Part shown: positions 33,852 through 41,623 of the stretch, one piece after another
How positions within the stretch are numbered: position 1 is the first letter of the stretch
Layout: each line of letters begins with the position of its first letter
Assembly: GCF_040546765.1 (NCBI RefSeq)
Contig: NZ_JBEPOK010000001.1
Location: forward strand, 558,001-622,000
DNA: 64,000 bases
Direction: 5' to 3'
Origin: Arthrobacter sp. OAP107
GTDB taxonomy: Bacteria > Actinomycetota > Actinomycetes > Actinomycetales > Micrococcaceae
Program-made: the position numbers and the translations under genes
Notes under the pieces: model-generated
What the model was told of the DNA's origin: nothing
Seen by the model: only the letters and a program-made list of their open reading frames with translations
Databases searched by the model: none

Positions 33852-35075
33852 CTACTCCTTGCCCGCCCACGGGTCATAGTCGGCAACTAGCTCCTCCTGC
33901 GAAGGACGCACCGCCTCGGGGACGTGCTGCAGGTTCACGCGCACCCGGTACCAGAGCGAACTCGAGCCGCGCATTCCGTCTACCATCACGTCCGCCGGAT
34001 GCAGCGACGGCACAACGTCCGCATGCCGGGTCTTCCACTCCTCGAGGGCAGCCAGTGCCTCCGGCTTGGTTTTGGTGCGGGCCACCTCAATGAGTGGCAT
34101 CACCGACTGCCGGCGGCCGGAGCCGTTGCCGGCGCGCGGCGCCTTCTCAGCGGGGCCGAGCTCGGCGGCCAGGGCGAGAAGCCCGTCGAGGGAGCCGGCC
34201 GCGTCGTCGATGCCGGCGTGAGGGTCGCCCACGCCGGCGAAGCGCTCCGTCACCGTGGGTACTGTGAACTGTTCCGGCCGGGCGGAGCGGACCTCGTCCC
34301 AGCTGAGCGGCGTCGAGACCCGCGCGTCGGGCAAGGGCCGCACCGAGTACGCCGACGCCACGGTGCGGTCCTTCGCGTTCTGGTTAAAGTCCACGAACAC
34401 ACTCTCGCCGCGCTCCTCCTTCCACCACCTCGCGGTGGCGAGCCCGGGAGCGCGGTTCTCGACCTCCCGGGCCAAGGTCTCAGCCGCGAGCCGCACGTCG
34501 CGGTACGACCACCGCGGGGTAATGCGAGCCAGAATGTGGAGTCCCCGCGACCCGCTTGTCTTCGGCCATCCCGTGAGCCCCATGTCGTCGAGCACCTCCT
34601 GCGCGACATACGCGACGTCCACGATCTGCGACCAGTCGACCCCTGGCATCGGATCCAGGTCCACCCGCAGCTCGTCCGGGTGCTCGAGGTCCTCGGCGCG
34701 TACCGGATGCGGGTTGAGGTCGAGGCAGCCGAGGTTCACCACCCACGCCAGGCCCGCGGCATCCCGGATGACGGCTTCCTCCGCCGACGTCCCCGACGCA
34801 TAGTGCAGCGTCACCGTGTCGATGAAGTCGGGATGGTTATCGGGCACGCGCTTCTGGAAGAACGGCTCCGCATCGATGCCTTTCGGGAAGCGCTTGAGCA
34901 CCATCGGCCTGCCGCCGGCACCACGGAGCGCGCCATCCGCGACCGCCAGGTAATAGCGCACCAGGTCGAGCTTCGTCAGCCCGGGCTCCGGGAACACCAC
35001 CTTGTCCGGGCTCGAGATGCGGACCTCGGTGCCGGCGATGTCCAGGATCTCGGCCGGCGTCTTCGACGGAGTCAT
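33852..35075 (-). CDS. LigD-type polymerase (primase) domain protein
   Basis: 407 residues; stand-alone LigD polymerase domain of bacterial non-homologous end joining. Seen are VFPEPGLTKLDLVRYYLAVAD, GRPMVLKRFPKGIDAEPFFQKRVP, and the catalytic DLDP in LRVDLDPMPGVDW, followed by KTSGSRGLHILARI. The last 90 residues after AELGPAEKAP are a linker and a short extra domain. No ligase or nuclease domain is fused, and no ku gene lies nearby. It probably adds nucleotides at DNA breaks; a role in the purine island is not implied. Confidence 0.92.
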   Translation of the reverse strand: MTPSKTPAEILDIAGTEVRISSPDKVVFPEPGLTKLDLVRYYLAVADGALRGAGGRPMVLKRFPKGIDAEPFFQKRVPDNHPDFIDTVTLHYASGTSAEEAVIRDAAGLAWVVNLGCLDLNPHPVRAEDLEHPDELRVDLDPMPGVDWSQIVDVAYVAQEVLDDMGLTGWPKTSGSRGLHILARITPRWSYRDVRLAAETLAREVENRAPGLATARWWKEERGESVFVDFNQNAKDRTVASAYSVRPLPDARVSTPLSWDEVRSARPEQFTVPTVTERFAGVGDPHAGIDDAAGSLDGLLALAAELGPAEKAPRAGNGSGRRQSVMPLIEVARTKTKPEALAALEEWKTRHADVVPSLHPADVMVDGMRGSSSLWYRVRVNLQHVPEAVRPSQEELVADYDPWAGKE

Positions 35076-35104
35076 GCCGCCACGCTAGCAGTTGACCGGG
35101 CCCG

Positions 35105-35166
35105 TTTCGATGGTTCCCTGCATACTCGACGTTGCCCATCGTCGTTTGCGCGGGGAACCGTCGAAA
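35105..35166. terminator. 14-bp inverted repeat between ligD and the deaminase gene
   Basis: TTTCGATGGTTCCC (35105-35118) is inverted at 35153-35166 with one mismatch and a 34-base loop. It lies in the 109-base gap after the deaminase stop. Function as a terminator is presumed from position. Confidence 0.5.
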
Positions 35167-35184
35167 TGGCGGGGTGGCGCGGCG

Positions 35185-36580
35185 TCAGCCGTTCACCAGC
35201 CGCCGCGCCGCCGCCGAATGCTCCGCGATCAGGCCGGCCACGTCCAGACCCGGAATCTGCCCGTCGACCACCCGCCACTGCCCGCCCACCATCACGCGGT
35301 CCGCGCGGTCGGCGGCGCACAGCAGCAGGGCAGCGAGGGGATCGTGGCTGCCGGAGAACCGCAGGTCGTCCAGCCGGAACAGGGCCAGGTCAGCCTGCAT
35401 GCCTGGCGCCAGCTGGCCCAGGTCCGGCCGCCCCAGCACGGCCGCCGAGCCGCGCGTGGCCCAGCCGAGCGCCCGCTCCACCGGAACCTGCGCGCCGTAG
35501 CGCAGCCGCTGCAGGTACAGCGCCTGCCGCGCCTCCAGGATCATGTTGGAGGCATCGTTCGACGCCGATCCGTCCACTCCCAGCCCCACGGGCACTCCCG
35601 CGTCCTCCAGTTCGAGCACCCGGGCGGTGCCGGACGCGAGCCGCATGTTCGACGTCGGGCAGTGGGCGACGGCGGTCCCTGCCGCTCCCAGCCGGGCAAT
35701 TTCCGCGTCGCTGAAATGGATGCCGTGGCCAAGCCACGTCCGGTCCGTCAGCCAGCCCACGCTGTCCAGGTAGTCCACGGTGCGCAGCCCGAACGTCTCC
35801 AGGCAGAACTGCTCCTCGTCGAGGGTCTCCGCAAGATGCGTGTGCAGCCGGACGTCGTGCCGGTCCGCCATCGCGGCACTCTCGGCCATGATCTCCTTGG
35901 TGACGGAAAACGGTGAGCAGGGCGCCAGTGCAATCTGGATCACGGCGCCGTCGCCGCGCTCGTGGTACCCGCGGATGAGCCGTTCGCTGTCGGCGAGCAC
36001 CACCTCCCGGTGCCTGCACCGTCGACTGTGGCGGCAGCCCGCCGTCGTCCTCTCCGAGCGTCATGGAGCCGCGGGTCAGCGTGGCCCGCATGCCAAGGCG
36101 CCGGACGGCGCCGATTTCGACGTCGACCGCGTCCTCCATCCCGGCAGGGAAGAGGTAGTGGTGGTCGGCGGCGGTGGTGCAGCCGGAGAGAAGCAATTCG
36201 GCGAGGGCCACGGTGGCCGCGAGGTCAAGATCCCGCGGGGTCAGCCTGGCCCAGACCGGGTAGAGGTTCTGCAGCCAGGGGAACAGCGGTGCGTTGGCCA
36301 CCGGACCCCAGGCGCGGGTGAGTGTTTGGTAGAAGTGGTGATGCGTGTTGATCAGGCCGGGCAACACCACGTGGTTGCCGGCCTCGAAGGTCTGTCCACA
36401 GGTTGCGGAAGGCGTCTGGCCGGCGCCGAGCACCTCCACGATTTTGCCGCCGCTGATCACCAGGCCGCCCGAGGCGTCGAGGCCGTTGGCGGTGAAGGCC
36501 GCCAGCGGGTTCCGGATCCAGAGCCGGGACGCGGGCGCCGGCTGGGGGAGCGTCGATGAAAGGTGGGAGAACTGGGTCAT
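35185..36580 (-). pseudogene. 8-oxoguanine deaminase-like amidohydrolase, broken by a frameshift
   Basis: The frame begins at ATG 36580 (after AAGGACCCTC) and is intact through HVVLPGLINTHHHFYQTLTRAWGP (metal His pair) to DGGLPPQSTVQ. The protein then continues one frame over as VLADSERLIRGYHERG, HTHLAETLDEEQF, GHGIHFSDAEI and GVDGSASNDASNM to the stop at 35185. The break is near 36005-36016. The span is 1396 bases, one more than a multiple of three, so removing one base restores a 464-residue protein of normal length. Family: COG0402 guanine/8-oxoguanine deaminases. It may be a real loss or a sequencing error. Confidence 0.85.
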
Positions 36581-37020
36581 GAGGGTCCTTGTCTGAGCGT
36601 GCTGATACTTCCAGCTCAGTGGTCCTGTCTGCTGATCCAGGGGACTTGCTGCCCGACGGCGGTGCGTCCGGGCGGCGGGTCGGCACCAGCGTAGGGCGGG
36701 CGCGGGACGGCGGTCAATGGCCGCGCTTTGTGACCGGACCGGGTGGCAGGTCCGCCCTGCAGTCCGGGAAGGGGCCGCCGTGAGGCACTCGAAACACACA
36801 TTTCACATTGCGAAATTAAATTTCCAGAAAACTATGGCGCGGGCCACATTCCGGTGCTAATCTCGATGTTGCCAAAGGCGGGCACCCGGGACTCCGGGAA
36901 GCTATCTACCAGGCGCAACTTAACCTTCAAAAGCACATGCTGAAGCCTGGTAACCGTCGCACTTGGTCTTTTCCGTTCCGTCGCGGGGTACCGGCTTCCA
37001 CAGCAAAGGGGAGTCGCATC
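36581..37020. other. Divergent intergenic region of the deaminase pair
   Basis: 440 bases without a gene. It holds the operator-like site at 36800-36816, followed by TTTCCAGAAA at 36821-36830. The promoters of both the broken deaminase and guaD must lie here. No other structure was found. Confidence 0.6.
36800..36816. promoter_or_regulatory. IclR-type operator candidate, guaD/deaminase gap
   Basis: ATTTCACATTGCGAAAT: perfect 5-bp arms (ATTTC/GAAAT) around 7 bases. It is about midway between the two divergent deaminase genes and agrees with the recurring motif. Confidence 0.6.
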
Positions 37021-37515
37021 ATGAGTACCACCGTCACGGCCGAGGCATACCTGGCCAGGTCCATCCAGTTGGCAACTGCCAACGTCCTGAACAGCGGCGG
37101 CCCGTTCGGCGCCGTGATCGTCACCGCCGACGGTCAGACGTTCGACGGCGTCAACCGGGTCACCGCCGACAACGATCCCACCGCCCACGCCGAGGTCACG
37201 GCCATCCGCCGCGCATGCAGCGGTCTTGGCACCTTCGACCTCCGCGGAGCCACCCTCTACAGCAGCTGCGAGCCATGCCCCATGTGCCTGGCCTCGGCGC
37301 TCTGGGCCCGCATCGACCGGGTCGTCTTCGCCGCCGACCGGCACGACGCCGCCTCCGTGGGCTTCGACGACGCCGTCTTCTACGAGTACTTCGACAACGA
37401 GGACCGGCACGCCCTGATGCCGGTCTCCAAGCTCGAACTTGGCCACCCCGAAGCCCCGGCCATCCTGGAACCGTTCAACACCTGGAACACGCTCGACTCC
37501 AGGATTGACTACTAG
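37021..37515 (+). CDS. guaD: Guanine deaminase, cytidine-deaminase fold
   Basis: 164 residues from the ATG at 37021. The zinc and catalytic motifs are HAEVTAIRRAC (His, Glu) and SCEPCPMCLASALWARID (PCxxC). The C-terminal FYEYFDNEDRH, reaching over to the next subunit, is typical for Bacillus-type GuaD and separates it from tRNA adenosine deaminase. It converts guanine to xanthine, which the xdh genes oxidise. The permease gene starts 6 bases after its stop. It may compensate for the broken amidohydrolase. Confidence 0.92.
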   Translation: MSTTVTAEAYLARSIQLATANVLNSGGPFGAVIVTADGQTFDGVNRVTADNDPTAHAEVTAIRRACSGLGTFDLRGATLYSSCEPCPMCLASALWARIDRVVFAADRHDAASVGFDDAVFYEYFDNEDRHALMPVSKLELGHPEAPAILEPFNTWNTLDSRIDY

Positions 37516-37521
37516 GGCCCG

Positions 37522-39087
37522 GTGGCTGACATGACAATCCTGGACAACACAGCTGAAAAGCAGGCTGCGCTTCAGGGCGCGGGGCAGACAGCGGCACTCG
37601 AAATGCACCAGACAACCGGGAAAGCACAGCGGGGCACCGGCCCCAAGCCCCCGGTGTCGAACTCGTTCCTGGACCGCTTCTTCCACATCACCCGGCGCGG
37701 TTCCACCGTTGCCCGCGAGGTGCGCGGCGGACTGGTCACCTTCTTCACGATGGCCTACATCGTCATCCTGAATCCGCTGATCCTTGGCGGCTTCAGTGCG
37801 GACAACGCCCCCACGGACGTCGCCGGCGGCTGGCTTTCCGCGGCGCAGGTGGGCGCAGTCACCGGGCTGACAGCCGGCGTCATGACCATCGCGTTCGGCC
37901 TCATCGCCAACCTGCCGTTCGGCCTGGCCGCGGGACTGGGTATCAACTCCTTCCTCGCGGTGGCAGTCATCCACGAGGTCACCTGGGCCGAGGCCATGGG
38001 CCTGGTGGTCATCAACGGCATCCTGATTGTCCTTTTCGGTGTCACCGGCGCGCGGACCGCGATCTTCCGCGCCGTGCCCAAGGAGCTCAAAGCCGCCATC
38101 ACGGTGGGCATCGGCCTGTTCATCGCCTTCATCGGCTTCGTGGACTCGGGCTTCGTCAAGGCCACCGCCGGCGGGCCCCCGGTCCAGCTCGGCGACAACG
38201 GCTCCATCACGTCCATCCCCACCATGGTGTTCATCGTTGGCCTGCTGGTCATGGGCATCCTCGTGGCACGGAAGGTCCAGGGCGGGCTGCTCATCGGCAT
38301 CGTGGCCACCACGGCACTCGCCGCCGTCGTCGAGGCACTCATGCACATCGGCCCGGCCAGCGACACCAACCCGGGCGGCTGGCACCTGAACACGCCGGTG
38401 CTGTCCGGCCACCTGGTCTCCGCGCCGGACCTCGGCCTGGTGGGTCAGTTCGACCTGTTCGGTGCCTTCGGCCGGATCGGCGGCCTGGCCGCGACGATGC
38501 TGGTGTTCACGCTCGTGTTCACCAACTTCTTCGACGCCATGGGTACCATGACCGGCCTCGCGAAGAGCGCCGGCGTGGCGCACAAGGACGGCACGTTCCC
38601 CCGGCTCAAGTCCGCCTTCATCGTCGAAGGTGTGGGCGCGGTGGTGGGCGGTGCTACATCGGGTTCCTCCAACACTGTGTACATCGACTCCGCCGCGGGC
38701 ATCGGCGAGGGCGCCCGCACGGGGCTGGCCTCGGTGGTCACCGGCGCGCTGTTCCTGGGCTCGATGTTCCTCACCCCGCTCACCAGCGTGGTGCCGCTCG
38801 AGGTGGCAGCCGCCGCCCTGGTGGTGGTGGGCGCGATGATGATGGCGCAGATCCGCGAAATCAAGTTCACCAAGTTCGCGGTGGCGCTGCCGGCCTTCCT
38901 GACGATCGTCACCATGCCGCTGAGCTACTCGATCGCCAACGGCATCGGCGTGGGCTTTGTGACCTGGGCAGTGATCGGCGCGGCCTCCGGCAAGGCGAAG
39001 AAGATCCACCCGCTGATGTGGGTGGTCACCGTGGGCTTCATTGTCTACTTCGCGCGCGGTCCGATCGGCTCGCTGCTCGGGGCGTAG
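37522..39087 (+). CDS. NCS2 family guanine/hypoxanthine permease (AzgA type)
   Basis: 521 residues with a 50-residue soluble head and about 13 helices. The AzgA/GhxP signature is FHITRRGSTVAREVRGGLVTFFTMAYIVILNPLIL, GLAAGLGINSFLAVAVI, FFDAMGTMTGLAKSAG and SGSSNTVYIDSAAGIGEGARTGLASVVTG. This branch carries adenine, guanine and hypoxanthine with protons. The start was taken as the GTG at 37522; an ATG at 37531 is an alternative. It forms an operon with guaD, pointing to guanine import. Confidence 0.93.
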   Translation: MADMTILDNTAEKQAALQGAGQTAALEMHQTTGKAQRGTGPKPPVSNSFLDRFFHITRRGSTVAREVRGGLVTFFTMAYIVILNPLILGGFSADNAPTDVAGGWLSAAQVGAVTGLTAGVMTIAFGLIANLPFGLAAGLGINSFLAVAVIHEVTWAEAMGLVVINGILIVLFGVTGARTAIFRAVPKELKAAITVGIGLFIAFIGFVDSGFVKATAGGPPVQLGDNGSITSIPTMVFIVGLLVMGILVARKVQGGLLIGIVATTALAAVVEALMHIGPASDTNPGGWHLNTPVLSGHLVSAPDLGLVGQFDLFGAFGRIGGLAATMLVFTLVFTNFFDAMGTMTGLAKSAGVAHKDGTFPRLKSAFIVEGVGAVVGGATSGSSNTVYIDSAAGIGEGARTGLASVVTGALFLGSMFLTPLTSVVPLEVAAAALVVVGAMMMAQIREIKFTKFAVALPAFLTIVTMPLSYSIANGIGVGFVTWAVIGAASGKAKKIHPLMWVVTVGFIVYFARGPIGSLLGA

Positions 39088-39121
39088 GCCAGCGGCACGG
39101 CCCGGCCACGACGCGGTAAAT

Positions 39122-39193
39122 GCCCGGCGACGCGCAAGCGGCCGGAGGACACGGGAATCCCCGCATCCCCGGACCGTTTGCGCGTCGCCGGGC
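39122..39193. repeat. Long inverted repeat after the permease
   Basis: Arms 39122-39141 and 39174-39193 are 20 bases with one mismatch (core CGGCGACGCGCAA) and a 32-base loop. It lies in the 188-base gap before xdhC. It may terminate the guaD-permease message or be one of the genome's intergenic palindromes. Confidence 0.65.
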
Positions 39194-39275
39194 CGGACCG
39201 GCGTCGAATGCTTTCAACTACCAGGAATAGGAACGAGAATATGGGCACCATCGCACGGGAAGAGGGAGTGCTGCC

Positions 39276-40700
39276 ATGCTGGATCTGATGCCTTCTCTGG
39301 CCGGCTGGCGCCCGGCGGCCTCCGGGGAACGCTGCGCCGTTGCCACCATCATCACCGCCAGCGGCTCCGTGCCGCGGCCGCCCGGGACCTCCATGCTGGT
39401 GTCCGAATCCGGCGAGATACTCGGCAGCCTCTCCGGCGGCTGTGTTGAAGGCGCCGTGGTTGCGTCGGCGCTGGAAGTGATGGCCGACGGCGGCACCCGC
39501 CTTGAGGCGTTCGGCTTCAGCAGCGAGGATGCGTTCGCCGTCGGGCTCACCTGCGGCGGTGAGCTGGAGGTCCACATCCAGCCGCTGGACGGCAGCGCCG
39601 CCGGGTTCGGCGCGCTCCGGAAGTTCGCCGCCGGGGACCCCGAACGGCCGCTGGCCCTGATCCGGCGCATCAACGGCGCCGGGGCCGCCAAGACCGTGCC
39701 CGGCAGCGCATTGGGGGCTGCCGGATCCCAGGGGGCCGGAACTCAGGTGACGGCGTCCGCCGAACCGCCGACCGTCGTCGTGGTTCCCGATCCCGGCACG
39801 TTTGAGGTTGCGGGATCGGCGGAGCTCGCGGCAATGCTGGGGCTGGACACCCTGAAGCTGGACGCCCTGAACCTGGACGCCCCGAACCTGGACGCCGGGG
39901 CCAGGCGGGAAACACTCCTGGCGGCCGCGGCCCAACTCGAGCCGCTGCTGCGCGGCGGCCGGACGGGGCTGGTCCGGCTGGCGCCGCCACACGGCTGCGG
40001 CGGCGTTCCGGCCGGTGGCGGCGGCGCGGAGACCTCGCATGAACCGTTGACCCTGCTGGTTGAGAGCCGCCTGCCGCGGGCCCGGCTGCTGGTGTTCGGC
40101 GCCAACGACTTCGGCGCGGCGCTGGTGCCGGCCGCGAAGCTGCTCGGCTACCGCGTCACCTTGTGCGATGCCCGGCCGGCGTTCGCGGCGCAGGAGCGTT
40201 TTGCCGCCGCGGACGAGGTGGCCACCGGCTGGCCCCACCGGTATCTCGCCGCGGAGGCCGCCGCAGGCAGGATCGATGCCCGCACGGTCATCTGCGTCCT
40301 CACCCACGACCCCAAGTTCGACATTCCGCTGCTGCAGGAAGCGCTGGAGCTGGACGTTGCCTTCGTCGGCGCCCTGGGCTCGCGCCGCAGCCACCGGCAG
40401 CGCATCGACGGGCTGCTCGAGGCAGGAGTCGCACCGGAGCGACTGGCCCTGCTGCATTCGCCCATCGGCCTGGATCTCGGCGCCGTCACACCGGCCGAAG
40501 TCGCCGTCTCCATCACCGCGGAGCTGATCGCAGCCCGCACCGCTGGCGCCGCCTGCACTCCGCTGCGGGACGGCACCGGGCCCATCCATTCCCTTCCCGC
40601 CGGAGGCACGGAGCCCGCGTCCGGGGGCACAGAGCCCGCGTCAAGCCACCAACCGGCACTCACTGCAGAACAGGCATCCCAGGAGATCGCATGGACATGA
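39276..40700 (+). CDS. xdhC: XdhC/CoxI family xanthine dehydrogenase accessory protein
   Basis: 474 residues. The N-terminal XdhC/CoxI domain starts AVATIITASGSVPRPPGTSMLVSESGEILGSLSGGCVEGAVV; the C-terminal Rossmann-like domain has RLLVFGANDFGAALVPAAKLLGYRVTLCDARPAFA and FVGALGSRRSHRQRIDGLLEAGV. XdhC binds molybdenum cofactor, helps its sulfuration and inserts it in xanthine dehydrogenase. A non-conserved middle part holds a 15-base tandem repeat (39843-39896), and the tail has a repeated GGTEPAS. The last 10 bases overlap the FAD subunit gene. Confidence 0.92.
   Translation: MLDLMPSLAGWRPAASGERCAVATIITASGSVPRPPGTSMLVSESGEILGSLSGGCVEGAVVASALEVMADGGTRLEAFGFSSEDAFAVGLTCGGELEVHIQPLDGSAAGFGALRKFAAGDPERPLALIRRINGAGAAKTVPGSALGAAGSQGAGTQVTASAEPPTVVVVPDPGTFEVAGSAELAAMLGLDTLKLDALNLDAPNLDAGARRETLLAAAAQLEPLLRGGRTGLVRLAPPHGCGGVPAGGGGAETSHEPLTLLVESRLPRARLLVFGANDFGAALVPAAKLLGYRVTLCDARPAFAAQERFAAADEVATGWPHRYLAAEAAAGRIDARTVICVLTHDPKFDIPLLQEALELDVAFVGALGSRRSHRQRIDGLLEAGVAPERLALLHSPIGLDLGAVTPAEVAVSITAELIAARTAGAACTPLRDGTGPIHSLPAGGTEPASGGTEPASSHQPALTAEQASQEIAWT
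39843..39896. repeat. 15-base tandem repeat inside xdhC
   Basis: Three and a half copies of CTGGACGCCCTGAAC-like units encode LDTLKLDALNLDAPNLDA in the linker between the two XdhC domains. The copies differ at a few bases. The repeat keeps the reading frame, and expansions would only lengthen the linker. Confidence 0.8.
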
Positions 40701-41620
40701 ACACCATCGAGGCGGTGGTCCGCACCACCGACCCCGCCGACTGGCGCGACGGCGACGCCTGGCTCGCGGGCGGCACCGTCCTCTTTTCCTACGGCAGCAC
40801 GGCCTTCGGCCCCGAGCCGCTGCGGCGCCTGCTCGATCTCGGTTCCGCCGGCTGGCAGCCCGTCACCGTGACGGCGGACGGCATCGAGCTCGCGGCCACC
40901 TGCACGGTCGCCGAACTGTATGCGCTCCCGGGGAAACTGGCAGACGAAAGCGGTCCGGCGGACTGGGCAGTGAAGGCTCAAGGCTGGTCCGGCCTGGACC
41001 TGGTCCGGCCCTGCTGCGACTCCTTCGTGGCTTCGTTCAAGGTCTGGAACATGTCCACCGTGGGCGGCAACCTCTGCACGTCACTGCCGGCGGGGCCCAT
41101 GATCTCGCTGTGCGCAGGACTGGATGGCACGGCCACCATCCTCAGCCCCGGAGGCGCCCGCCGCGAACTGCCGGTGGCCGACCTCATCACCGGGGACGGG
41201 CAAAACGCGCTGGCACCGGGCGAGCTGCTCCGCAGCGTCAGCCTGCCGGCGTCGGCCCTGTCCGACCGGGTGGCGTTCCGCCGCCTCTCGCTGAGCAACC
41301 TCGGCAGGTCGGGAGCGCTGCTGATCGGAAGGCTCGACGGCGGCGGCCGGTTCGCGCTCACCGTCACTGCCGCCACCAAGCGGCCCGTGCAGCTCCGGTT
41401 CGAGTCCCTGCCGGACGCGCCGGAGCTGGCGGGCGAACTTGAGGCCGCCATCCCGGCGGCCCTGTACCACGACGACATCCACGGGCTGCCCGAGTGGCGC
41501 CGCGACATGACGCACCGCCTGGCCGAGGAAATCCGGGCAGAACTGGGCTCGCCGGCCGGAGCGCCGGCAGCAGTGTCCGGTGACTTCTGGCCGCCGCAAC
41601 AGACAACGAGAGGGGCCTGA
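40691..41620 (+). CDS. Xanthine dehydrogenase FAD-binding subunit
   Basis: 309 residues from the ATG at 40691, after CCAGGAGATCGC, inside the end of xdhC. The FAD-binding (PCMH/CO dehydrogenase medium-subunit) domain starts WLAGGTVLFSYG and has SFKVWNMSTVGGNLCTSLPAGPM, the flavin-binding loop. The C-terminal CO_deh_flav_C domain begins near FRRLSLSNLGRSGALL. It passes electrons from the iron-sulfur centres to NAD. Next comes the fused 2Fe-2S/Mo subunit, after a 3-base gap. Confidence 0.92.
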   Translation: MDMNTIEAVVRTTDPADWRDGDAWLAGGTVLFSYGSTAFGPEPLRRLLDLGSAGWQPVTVTADGIELAATCTVAELYALPGKLADESGPADWAVKAQGWSGLDLVRPCCDSFVASFKVWNMSTVGGNLCTSLPAGPMISLCAGLDGTATILSPGGARRELPVADLITGDGQNALAPGELLRSVSLPASALSDRVAFRRLSLSNLGRSGALLIGRLDGGGRFALTVTAATKRPVQLRFESLPDAPELAGELEAAIPAALYHDDIHGLPEWRRDMTHRLAEEIRAELGSPAGAPAAVSGDFWPPQQTTRGA

Positions 41621-41623
41621 GCA

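Noticed and set aside
36832..39009. 725-codon minus-strand frame with many His/Gly/Asp
   Set aside because: Antisense to guaD and the AzgA-type permease; no recognisable fold and low-complexity composition.
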